From assembly GCA_943735955.1 (NCBI GenBank), contig OX030956.1, positions 163,501-227,500 of the forward strand: a stretch of 64,000 bases of DNA, in the 5' to 3' direction. The stretch's first letter is position 1; each line of letters starts with the position of its first letter. The notes beneath the pieces are model-generated. The model saw only the letters and a list, made by a program, of their open reading frames with translations, did no database searches and was not told the DNA's origin. This DNA is from Piscicola geometra (lineage: Eukaryota; Annelida; Clitellata; Hirudinida; Piscicolidae). The position numbers and the translations under genes are program-made. Positions 51,933 to 63,031 of this stretch are shown here, one piece after another.

Positions 51933-53828
51933 CACACACCATTCTATTAGCTAGAACGTGTATTTGTAAAGTTTAAATTATACCTTATAGGCTGCATTTG
52001 ATTCTATTAGACGAAATAGCTTAGTGGAGTAGCACTGTGGTTCTTATTTCGGCAGCACAATGTTGGTTAATGATTGACAACATTGCTGCTGCAACAATCT
52101 AAAAAAGCGTTCATGTTGATCTCCAAGTGATAACACCGAAGCTAGTAGTGATTAGAATTTATTTATTTATCGTAAATTAATGTCGAGTTTGGTGTAATTG
52201 TGCACTGACTTATTTTCAATATAAGTTTCATTTTGTCATTCACTTATCCAGTCATCGTCATGTTGATTGGCGGAACAATCACTTAAAACAATTTAAACTT
52301 GAAATTCTTACTCTTTCGTTCATACCCCTCACTCAAACTATCTAGCTCCGCGTCTGCAATACGTACGCGTGAACTTTTATAAATAATATAAATTATGTAA
52401 AAAAAATATTAATTTTTTTATGCAATTGCTTTTTTGTATAATCTTAAAATATGAAAACAGGTTCTGGTATTTTGTCTCAATTTAATGAAAATAAAATTCA
52501 AAACAAATGTTTTGCATGACCTCATTAACTCCTTCATCAATGATCAGCTTGCTTGCTGAATTTAACTTCAAGATTTCAAACATCAACATATAATAAAAAA
52601 ATTAATTTATAAGAAACGTAAATGAGAAAAATAAAAATCATAAAATACAATCATTTTAAAATTAAAATACTTTTATACTTTGAATTTTATACACTCCTGA
52701 CTATATTTTTTTCCTGAAAAAACTCTTATGTACTTATGTAAAAAAAGCTTATGTTCTAAGCACAGTTTTATTTTCAACGTTATGTGATATGACGTTGGTT
52801 TCAAAAACGTCACTTTTAAGTTATAGCGACGGATTACTGATGAAAAGTTTTCTTTCTCAGTTTCTGCCGAATCACCCTCAATTAGAGGCTTTGCTGTATA
52901 ACCACTGTAATAGTCCTGCAATATATTTTCTTTAAATGATAAAATAGTACTATGAGTCGAGGCGTGAGAATTCTTTATTAAAGGCGATGAAAAGGGAAGG
53001 GTTTATGGAAAGTTTATGCGTGTAAAGTTCGCGCACTAAAATGACTAGAACAGCAATTTTGAAATGATACATTTACAATGTTCAAGACATAATTCATTGT
53101 GAAACTTAATGAACTTATTGTCGCTGCAGAGTAAATAGATGTATGATAAATGAATAGATTGAGAATTTTAAAAATTGAATTTGAGTAATTTCAAAGAATT
53201 TTCAAGCAATAAGCAGTTTAATTCCTATCGAGCTAGCCTCTCTGAAGCGCCTTGAAGGGCTAAAAGTCGTTCAGAAGCGTGGTCAAGTAATTTGACTGCA
53301 TAAAAGTTCAAATGAATTACTTGAAAAGTTGTTCAAATTTCAAACCACGTTTCATGAATAATACCTAAGTGAAGAATGGATGGGTAACTGAATGGAAAGC
53401 TGAAGAAGTCTCGAAAGGAACAATGGAATGGACAAGTTGCTAATGGCAAACCAATCTAATTAACTCATTAGATCTGATGGACGATATAGCGTATCACTTT
53501 AGAGAGAAGGAAAAGTAATAAATAATGTTAAATAATTTTAACGCGTCATTAGAACAGAACTTGTTACTAGCTTGAACGCCAAGTTATTACACTGATGTGA
53601 ATTGGAATCTTGGATATGCAGTTGGACATCGTCTATAGCGTCCATGATTGGTCAATAGAAACTTTCTTGGTTCATGTTTTAAGGGGAGAATCTAAATCAT
53701 GAGCATTTTCCAAATAATAAATACTTTTCAAGTAAAAGTGAAGTCTAATAATTTAATTTTACAAATGCCTAACTCAATTTTCAAACAAAAAAATGTATTT
53801 ACAACGAAATATTTTGGTTAATTAGTTC
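51933..53828. other. Tail-to-tail spacer between mitoferrin and the Rho GEF
   Basis: AT-rich sequence holding both 3' untranslated regions. An AATAAA on the plus strand near 52,489 could serve mitoferrin. One exon-like block on the minus strand at 52814-52915 is listed separately. No other gene was recognised. Confidence 0.55.
52814..52915 (-). other. Exon-like block, possible alternative 3' exon of the Rho GEF
   Basis: A good acceptor (ATATATTGCAG) opens a 34-codon phase-0 block ending at a possible donor (AAA|GTGACG). Read through instead, it reaches a stop at 52673 and could be a terminal exon of 81 codons. The peptide (containing DYYSGYTAKPLIEGDSAETE) is not recognised. It lies downstream of the GEF stop in transcript sense and would join in frame to an internal donor in GEF exon 53974-53829. 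Confidence 0.25.
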
Positions 53829-56800
53829 TTATAAGTGATTAATGAGTTGTTTAATGGCGCGTATCCACCTGGCTTTATCCTCCTGGCTGCTGCACAACCA
53901 ATGATGCTGCTTTCCACTCGTTTGCTCCAGCAGCGCAAAGCCGTGAGGAACACTTACCAGCCTATTACCGATTTCTGTTAAAATATTTTTTTCTAAATGA
54001 CATTTTATAGTTATGTATAATCAAGTGAAATAAAAAAATAATTTAGATGTCTGTAATTTTTCTGATTCACGCTAATTTAATAAGATTCATTTTTTTTAAT
54101 ATGTGAAAATCATCCGACAAAAAAATGGCTGAATGGAGGCAACCTTTGAGAAGGCTTTCTTGCATTTTGAGGCCTTGCATCATCACGTGCTCCTTGTAGA
54201 TCAGTGTGTTCCTGCGGATGAGGTCCTGCCGAAAGTCAGGTTCCAAAATAAATTCAAAACTTGTGAGCTATTCAGAAGCTTTTAAATTTTGATGCTTAAG
54301 ATGGAGAAGTGGAAATGCGAAGTTTCAATGTGAGCACCTTCTTGCACACGACCAGCTGCTCTCTGAACAAGAAACAAACCCGCTGATGCTGCCAACCCCT
54401 GCTACTCAACTGAAGGACCAATATGTTCGCACAATTCCACATATTTTTGGGTAAAACTTGATATAATGAAATATAACTAAATGACTAAAAATTTGGTGTA
54501 ATATATGATATAATGCAATATAAGCGAATGCATGTGAGAATGGCTGAAATAAGGTTAGGCCTCAGATTTGCTGGGCACCTTGATTAGTTTGCCAGTGTGG
54601 GTGAGCGTGTGACTAAGATGACTCAGCTCCGGACCCTGTTGTTTTGTTTTTGGTGTTGATGCTGTTGTGTTTTTGTTTGTTGTTGTTGTTGACGTTGTTG
54701 TCGTTTTTGTATTTTGTTGTTGTTTCAAGATGGTTCAGATGGATGGTGTAGGGTGGATGGTGGATGTATGATGGATGGTGGTTTAGGAGGGATGGTGGAT
54801 GTATGATGGATGGTGTAGGGTGGATGTATGATGGATGGTTTAGGATGGATGGTAGTTTAGGGTGGATGTATGATGGATGGTGTAGGATGGATGATGGAGG
54901 GTGGATGTATGATGGATAGTGGTTTAGGGGGAATGGTGGCTGTATGATGGAGGGTGTAGGGTGGATGATGGATGGCGTAATTAGTGGATCATAGATGTTG
55001 TTGTTGTAGTCGGAAGATTACGTGCAAGAAAAAAAGCCATAAATAATAATATTAATTAAGAAAAAAACATTTATTAATGACCTTCCATCCAACGATTTTT
55101 CCGAACTTATGCAGGTCTGCCTTCAGCTCCTGATCATAGTAAGAATTATGTAAAAACTTATCAGCAATCAATTTGAATGAGTGAAATTTTTGAATGTAGA
55201 GCTATATAAATTCATGTTATTTATTATATTGAGAGAAAATGCTTACACGTTTTTACACTATCAAAAATATTCACAAATGTATGCGAATAAACCTCTTGGC
55301 AATCTCTCATGTTTTATAAAGGCTCCAGAATAACTATTACTACTTCTAGTACGAGCACTGACACTCCATTCCTACTAAGTTGACCTTCAAGTTCTTGATC
55401 TCGTTGATCTTCGTTGCCAGTGACATCATCAGGTCAATTGCCAGCTGATGATGATGATGATGATGATGATGATTAGAAGGATAATTGGATAGGTTTCATT
55501 TTTTAAATAAATATTAACAGAAGGCTAAAGAAGTAATTTTAACATTTGTGTGCATTTATGCAAATCACGCAAATACTAACTGGTTTGACTGAAAATGTGA
55601 GCGATGTAATTATGGGTCGTTATTAAAACACAAGAGCTCGCAAGTATGCAACAACACTTTTAATGACACGAGCTGAGTTTCAATGAACCTTGATGTTGGG
55701 GTGGTCGTGGTGGTGGGAAGGGGTGCACCTGTGAGACATTGTGTCATAAATAACCAACACGCACGAAAATTAAGTGTCACGTATGTTATCAATGATGACA
55801 ACTAAAAGAAGCTCTGCAAACAAAAAACTTTCTACTTTATCTACAAAAACAACTTATCAACATTATTTAGTGGTAGCTAGATTTGCGAGAATTACAATTA
55901 CAAACGGTGATCGACCTGTAGAGCTGCTTGAGCTGTAGTGGGTACTTGCAGATCTTTTGAACGGGAGTGAGTAGGAAAGCCTGCAGGGGAAGCTCGATCA
56001 TGGCCCTCTCCTTGCGACACTTCTGTGCGTGTGCGTGTGCAGGTGCAGTGCTGGTGCTCGTCGTATAATGAATCCATGGAAGGATGAAGAAATTCTAGAT
56101 ACTAGGTGCATAAATAATTAATAATAATAAAGTTTTTTTCCAAAAAAATTAAAGTTTTGCTAGAAACTTGGTGAAGTTTGATTAATTTTATGAAAGATCA
56201 AAGATTGAGTGAGGAAGAAACGTTAATGAGACAATGGCTTAGCGGTGAGAAGAGATTAAGTGCTGAAATTGGAAGTGTCTTGAGTGATTAATGAACTTCT
56301 GAAAGAAAAATACCCTAACCCTAACCCACCCTCCACTCCCTGGTTCCCACTACGACCTCCACCTTGACCCCATCACGATTCCACACCCCTTCACCATGAC
56401 CCCCACTACCACAAAAACACCCTCTTCTCCCCCCATCACTACCTCTCCCCCTCCATCCCGACCTCCCCCTCCCCCATTCACGACCTCCCCCTCCCCCCAT
56501 CACGACCTCCCCCTCCCCCTCCTCCCATCACGACCTCCTCCTCCTCCCATCACTACCCCCCCTCCTCCTATCATTTCAAGAACCATGCACCACCTCAAAG
56601 AAGGTTCTGTACTTGTGGGCGCTGTTGATGCTGGCGAGGCACTCAGAGGAGGCCTGGTTGTTGAGGCAGTACTCACTGTACACCTCGAACCTCCTGTGCT
56701 GCACGCCAGAAGATGCAGTAGTATTGCATTATTGTACTGGGTATTATACTGTGTTATTATTGTGGTTTGTACTGTATTGTTACTGAGGTTTGTACTGTAT

Positions 56801-59617
56801 TGTTCCTGAGTATTATACTGTATTATATAAATATTATACTAAGTCAAGATGCAGGCCGCAATAGATGGATGAGTGGATGGATGGATGATTGGATGAATGG
56901 ACGATGAATGGATGGAAGCGTTGAGTGGAGAAGAGACAAATGAAAAAAGAAATTTACGAGCTTATTAATTTGTGACCGAGATGCATTTGTTAATACCGCT
57001 AGAATGTTGCAAATTATTATCAATAAAAAAATCTCTGATGCATAAAAGCATCATACAAATGTATTATGTGTTATATCATACCAACAAGCCGGAACCCCGT
57101 ACAAATCCCTGGGTACGCGTGTATGATAAAACGTGCCTTCAAAATGTACCCTCAGATCTCCAGCTATCTTAAAAACAATCTCAATCAAAGAATCAAACAA
57201 AAATAATTCTTTTTCGTGTAACACCATAGCTTTCAATCGAATTATTCAATTATTAATTCAAAAAGACATCTTCTGAACAAGTGTTCGATATAATTATATT
57301 CCAAATTTATTTATGCCATTCCTTTTTACCGTTTTTTACTTATTTAACAAAAATTAATAATTGAAGCTTAATAAAAACTATTGGTATTCTATCTACTGAG
57401 TCATCCCTTAAAAAATCTATATAATTCAAAAAGAACAATATTTTTTTCATTAAAAACAACATTAAAAATGTATTAAAAATAAATCAATAATGAAAAAAAT
57501 AGACAATAGAGAACAGCGACCAAAACATCCTGATAAGTCTAAGTGATTTAGGTCATCTGCGATCCCGGAAGTGCCATTGATTTGACTTAATCAGGTCAAC
57601 TCTTGTAAAGACTTCCCAGTTGTTTTCCTCCTCATCACTCATTCAACCACTTTGAAAAAGTAAAAGTCGTTAAAAGCGAATGCAACTTCGCAGTAAGTGT
57701 GTCGAAACAATGAAACCTTGGACATATTTTTTAGGAGTTTTATTGAAAAATTGTATGCAATGCTGGAATTTATTAAAAATAAAATAATTTTTAAACTCTC
57801 CAATCTTAAAATCGGAAGTTTTGTTAAGAATATCACCCACTGAAACAAACTGAAACTTTCCACTCCTCCCACCAACATTCCGCACGAAGACCGCTCCGAG
57901 ACACGCCTGATCAGGTCCCTTGTCAGCGAGACAGGCTTGCAATTGAGCCAGGAACTCTCGCGAGAATCTCCGCACTTGTTCAATGTTCCCAAAAACCTGT
58001 TGTTTCGAGGGTCATAAAATTGTTGTTTGCGTTCATTTACACTAGCTATTTAGTTTGTTAATATTAAATATTTATACTAAATGAGTCTTTTCAAGTTAGT
58101 TAAATCGTCAAACTAAGAAAACAATTTTTTTTCTTCATTTTTCATTTTTTAATAAATATTTTCAGTTTTAAAATATATAAAAACAAACGCGAAAATTATT
58201 TGTAGCTTAAACTGATTCATTCCATTGGAATCATGAGAATGAAGTTATGATTTGAAAAAACTGAAAACCTAAAATTTACGGGCACCTTTTTGATGTCGAC
58301 GTCGCTCAGGACATTGAAACTTCTGTACAGAAAGCCCTGCATCAGGTGAATAATTGATGGATGCGTTGGTTTGTGTGGGGAAGGTCCATTTGTAGTCATG
58401 CGGGTACTTGTTCTCCAAATAATTCAGATCGAACGTTTAGAGCTTGCTTATAACTAACCTTTGAATAAATATTGTTTTTGAGGGGTTTTAAACATATGTT
58501 TGCTAGCCTAATTTTCGTTAGCTTGAACTTGTAAGATTCGTCGGCTTTTAGTCTCAGCTGAAAATGTCTCAGAGAGTACGTTTGTGCAATAACAACACGA
58601 AGTTAGTGTGGAGATTTTATTTAATTGGTTTGACTAAAGTGTAGTTGAAAAAACTTCACTTTGAAAGCAACTTTCGAGTTGTATTTATAACTAGAGTATG
58701 TAAGCGAGAACAAGTGCTGTGTGCCTGGGCTGTCATGGCGAACAGTCTGTCTCATCTCTTGTCCTCAAACTGACTGCAGCCTTTTGTAAATGCGGAATGA
58801 TTTAGCTAATCCCTGAAGACGAACCTTTCCGCTGAATCTTGCGATAGAAAAATCTCAATGAAAACTATGAAGTCCTAAATTTTTTTCCACCAATTTATGT
58901 AAAATCCTTTTCTTTAAATTAAATTTTTTTCTTCCATTTTCTTTATCTACAAGCTTTTTTCCAGCGGACAAGATAGATATCCTTTTATGAAGCTATTTTT
59001 AACTTTTTGTTAATAATATATTTAATTATCATTTATAATATATTTTAATGACATTTAATTCATGATCTTCTCGCTCGAAATCGTTAATGAACGATTGGCA
59101 TCTCATCTGCATCACACTGAGCTTTATTACCGCAAATTTAAAATTATGAATATATTTCTTCGTTTTTCATTGACTATTGTCCCGTTTATTTTTTTCGTCA
59201 GACATGCCATATTTTCGCAAATTTGTTTTCTTCTTTTTTCATGCCAGAATGCATTAATACTTAATTGATTGATTGATTGATTGAAATTTAATGTTTTCAC
59301 TTTGTGTTCGCTTTAATATTTGTATTTTTTTTTAAATATGTAAGAAAAAGCTAAAAAATATTTTAATTTTTCAATAGTCTCTAGTTACAGAAAAAATGCT
59401 TCGCTGGATTTAATGTTCGTATCGATTGACACCTCCACAATCTACCCATCCATTCTCGCGCCAACAAACCTCCACTATATTATCCACGTTGGTGACGTAG
59501 TCCTGTTCAGCCTTCAAAATGTCCAGCACAATCCTTCCACTTGGTGTGCTGGAGGCTTCCGAAAGACTGCATCTGTCTTCGTTGGGACAACTATATTTAG
59601 TACCTTTGGTGACATGG

Positions 59618-59682
<65 letters not shown>

Positions 59683-61098
59683 ATAATCGGTGTCCTCATC
59701 TTCGCCATCATCACTCTCATCCAGGTACTTGAGGTCGTTGTCGTTGATGTGGTTCGGTTCGGATGTGAAGGAGCGCAGAGGTGTCTGGAAGAGGAGGTCG
59801 TCTGCGTAGTCGTCATGGAGATCGGCGATGGGCGGGTTGGAGGGGTTGAGGTTGAAACTCAAGTGGTGCCGGTCATACTTGCGATATTTACTGAGTGAAA
59901 TTGGTCGAGGGAAGGTGTCGTATTCGAAGTAGTTCGCTTCGTTCTCGAGACTCATGCTGCTGCTGGTGTCGTCTGTCGCTTCGCTGTTTGAGCGGGAAAA
60001 CCTGACGAAATGAGGTTTGAAGAGGCTGAAGAGACTGGCGAGGGACTGTCTGTTTCGCTGAGGTGTGCTGGGAGAGATCGAAGGAAGGGGAGAGACTGTT
60101 TTGTTGGGGCAATGGTTGAGGCTTTTGACACTTTTGCTCAGATCTGGTTTGAAGAGTTTGAAAGGTTTCCGCATTTTTACAACTTGAGGCGGGGTGGATG
60201 ATGAAGAAGTAGATAGATTCAACGATAATGTGTGCATGATTCTTGTATATTTCCTATTTTGCTTGAGCTCATGCAATAACGGATCCATGTAGTCCACTTC
60301 GAATAATTCTTTGGGATCCTCAAGTTTAAGATGGCGTTTGTAATTCCTGCAAGTATTTACGACGCGATCACATGAAATAGCAGGCTTTGCGATGAAATCG
60401 GAGTTGTAATCGATAAAATGTTCTAAAGCGAAATCTTGCAGTTGAGTGGGGTCAAGTTGTGAAATCTTCAAAATGGTCTTGATGTAATCCTGCTCTGTAA
60501 GGTGACTGAAGTCATTTAAGAAGGCGATAATATTACTGTAAACTTCCTTGAATTCTGAACTTTCATTTAAGAGCTTGTTGAAAAATTCTGAAATTTGCTT
60601 TTGTGTGTCTTGTTGTTTCTTTTCTTTTTCCGAAATAGATGGTTTTGGTGAATCTTTCGGGAGTTGCTTCTCTTGCGCTGTTTGCATGGCTGAACTTTTA
60701 GCTCTAACTCTTCTCAAGGAATCCTCACTTAGCCTAGTAAACACATCCACTTTTTTACTGCTTCTTCCTTTCTCCATCATTTTAGAGTTTTCTCCAATTG
60801 TTGAAGCAGTGAAAACTTTTTCACTCAAATGGACGTCATTTGCCTTTATTGATGCCACTTGCCTGCTCACAACCTTTGCCTTATCATAGCCACTGGAGCA
60901 GTTGTCATGGCGACTGGTAACTAGGTTTGTGTAGGTAGTTTGACGAAAAGTTTTTCTCCTGAAGCAAAGATCCCATCCTTTCGAGCACGCATTCAATGGA
61001 CTGCACTCTTGGGTCTTTCCCAGCCACTTGCCCTCCATCTTACTGCAACTTACACCCTTTCCAACAAACTCATACCTCACTTCCACTGATTTTTCCAT
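53829..61098 (-). CDS. Dbl-family Rho GEF of the collybistin/Asef type (DH-PH)
   Basis: Minus-strand exons: 61098-59470, 58336-58286, 57996-57877, 56698-56594, 56022-55916, (55688-55658, uncertain), 55444-55385, 55129-55082, 54635-54579, 54409-54338, 54225-54144, 53974-53829. With the small uncertain exon all phases close, giving 835 aa. The first 520 residues are Ser/Lys-rich and unrecognised, with a 22-Asn run (59617-59682) and no SH3 domain. The DH domain begins IVLDILKAEQDYV and continues FGNIEQVRRFSREFL, VYSEYC, then LPLQAFLLTPVQKICKYPLQ, the motif typical of ARHGEF4/9/SPATA13. The PH domain has HTGKLIK, VCFLFREQLVVCKK, DLIRRNTLIYK and KARWIRAI. Known role: loads GTP on Rac/Cdc42-type GTPases at membranes; collybistin also clusters gephyrin at inhibitory synapses. 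Loss of the SH3 domain, which autoinhibits relatives, would be notable. An in-frame stop precedes the ATG. Confidence 0.9.
54725..54985. repeat. Imperfect GGATGGTGTAGGGTGGATG repeat in a GEF intron
   Basis: Degenerate units of about 20-35 bp built from GGATGGTGTAGG, GTGGATGTATGATGG and GGTTTAGG, lying between GEF exons at 55082 and 54635. They are preceded by a (TTG)n-like tract at 54,640-54,725. Confidence 0.85.
56335..56575. repeat. C-rich imperfect repeat in a GEF intron
   Basis: CACGACCTCCCCCTCCCCC-type units lie next to the exon 56698-56594 donor, so the transcript sense is G-rich. It is preceded by a short telomere-like CCCTAACCCTAACCC at about 56,313-56,327. Confidence 0.85.
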
Positions 61099-61472
61099 TT
61101 TTAAAGCATTTTAATATGCAAAACAATAAAATGAATCTCATAATAGAAAGAAACCATGAAACAACTTTCAAGGATTCAACAAGAGCCTTTTCTCTTCTTG
61201 CATAATCTCTTATGTGCTCCACAGTGTAAACAAACCGGTTCCAGTGTGCTATAAAATTATTTATCTTTCAATTATTTTTATCAACGTATTTTAATGTTAA
61301 ATATTTTTAATAACTAAATAATTATAAGCTGTTAAAACATATAAATATATTCATTCACAATAATAGTACGCGCTTTATCAACCATTTTCCTTTTATATTT
61401 ACTTTGCTTGCCCGACAGTCTTTGTTCGCTCCTAATATTTAAGCTGTAGTTTCATTTTTAGCGCCATTTAAA
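61099..61472. promoter_or_regulatory. Shared 5' region of the Rho GEF and SUMO
   Basis: 374 bp lie between divergent start codons. It is AT-rich, with a TATAAATATA-like word near 61,340. Promoter function is inferred from spacing only. Confidence 0.5.
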
Positions 61473-62004
61473 ATGTCTGAAGAAAAAAAGGTAAGAGTTC
61501 ACTATTTTTTAAAATATTTATTTTGTTTTTCAAATCTCTTATTTCAAAATAATCAAATTTAATGGCGTTCGCACACAGACCGAGGAACACATCAACCTTA
61601 AAGTTACGGGCCAAGATGGAAGTGTGGTTCATTTCAAGATCAAGAAAAATACACCTCTTAGAAAATTAATGACGGCTTATTGCGAAAGAACGGTATGAAT
61701 TTTGTTCACGTGAAGCTAAAATGCCGGCTAACTAAATTTACTTTTTCAGGGAGTTAAAATGGGTTCCATGAGATTCCGCTTTGATGGACAGCCAATAAAT
61801 GAGGCTGACACTCCGTCACAGGTTTTTTCGTTTAAAATTTGTAAAAAAAAATAATAACGTAAATATTAAATATACGTTTAAATTTGTAATTTTATTATTT
61901 TGCACATTTTTGCATATTTCCTATCAATTAAATTTCCACAGCTCGACATGGATGATGGTGATGCTATAGACGTATTCCAGCAACAAACCGGAGGAAATGC
62001 TTGA
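61473..62004 (+). CDS. sumo: SUMO, small ubiquitin-like modifier precursor
   Basis: Four exons: 61473-61490, 61579-61692, 61750-61821, 61942-62004. They join to 88 aa. After a short charged N-terminus comes the ubiquitin-like fold with [48 protein letters not shown] and [18 protein letters not shown]. The Gly-Gly is followed by only Asn-Ala, so a SUMO protease must trim two residues to expose the conjugating glycine. Known role: covalent modifier attached to target lysines through E1 (SAE1/2), UBC9 and E3 ligases, mostly in the nucleus. It is closer to vertebrate SUMO2/3 than SUMO1 over the core. An N-terminal Lys-Thr-Glu might allow chain formation, but the hydrophobic residue of the consensus is replaced by Lys. 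The protein is slightly shorter than the usual 93-100 aa. Confidence 0.98.
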
Positions 62005-62183
62005 GTATGGCTGGTCGAGGGGTGTATAATAAGTGAAACTGAACTGATTTATATCCATTTTCATGCTTTCCTCCATTTAATATGAGCAGATAGACATGTT
62101 CATTTAAAGAGACATTGCTTAAACGAATTTTGAGATAATTACTCTTAAGATATATCTAATGTCTGTTGGATTGGTTACTACTC

Positions 62184-62189
62184 AATAAA
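62184..62189 (+). terminator. SUMO poly(A) signal
   Basis: AATAAA 180 bp after the SUMO stop, followed by a T-rich stretch. A second AATAAA lies near 62,258. Confidence 0.65.
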
Positions 62190-62852
62190 TTTATTTTATT
62201 GTACCAAATTTCATGTCTTATATTGTACTAAATTTTATTGTGTAGTGATTGGTGTTGAATAAACTAGATTTAATGGGCTAGTACAACTCTTTGCAATATA
62301 TAAAAGAGTATAAAATACGTGCAAGTCTGGAAAACTCTCAACTTCAGAAATGCAATGGCTATTTGAGAACTTTCGATGCCAACTCTTCTCGTCTCGGCTA
62401 TCAGTAGCTAGTAAGAGCGTAATATAAATACATTTTATTGATTGGTTGAGTAAAGAATCTGCGTCTTATAGCATCATATAACACTTATATCATCGCTGTT
62501 TACAATAGCAACTAGATCCATTTTGTTACTAACTAGATGCCAAAAAATGTGGCTTTGAGACAAATTTAAGTGTACTCAAGACACATAATCTTAAAAGCCT
62601 AAAAAAATAGATTGATATTTAATATTGCTTTTTGAAAGTAAATAATTTAACTAATTTTCTTGTAACAAAGTATTTTCAGCATTATGTTTACGCCACCATA
62701 AAAATACAATTTATTTTACGTCGTTGTAATCTGATTATTTAATAAGTAATAAAAACTAATTTCATTAAATAGAAAACTAAAAATCTTAGAATGACAAGCA
62801 TTTTACTGAAATACTAAACAATGAGACACATTTTATTAACGGCTAATCATTA

Positions 62853-62915
62853 GCCTGTGATAGATGACTCTATTTCCATTAGCCGCTAATGGAAATAGAG
62901 TCATCTATCACAGGC
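62853..62915. repeat. 63-bp near-perfect palindrome
   Basis: Two 31-bp arms match exactly as inverted repeats around a single C at 62884. Each outer end reads GCCTGTGATAGATGACTCTA inward. Just to the left, a 15-bp palindrome GGCTAAT-C-ATTAGCC (62841-62855) overlaps the first arm and shares its central motif. The structure could form a cruciform or a long RNA hairpin. Confidence 0.95.
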
Positions 62916-63031
62916 AATGTTATTGGCAGTCTCACGAAAGATCGAAGGGTTCAAAGCATTTAGCGACGCAGAATTAAGAATATTTTGCCACTTTAAAATA
63001 GTTTTTCAATGTTTTAGTAGAACTTCAACCC

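Larger units (their letters stand above)
62005..63031. other. Tail-to-tail spacer between SUMO and myotubularin
   Basis: Holds the SUMO 3' untranslated region and probably the myotubularin 3' end. Apart from the palindrome at 62853-62915 and the poly(A) signal at 62184 it is plain AT-rich DNA. Confidence 0.6.

Noticed and set aside
51386..51935. Alternative frames on both strands over mitoferrin exon 4
   Set aside because: Shadows of the GC-richer carrier exon; only the 51430-51932 frame contains carrier signatures.
56311..56327. Telomere-like CCCTAACCCTAACCC
   Set aside because: Fewer than three units, inside an intron with C-rich repeats; not evidence of a telomere or fusion.
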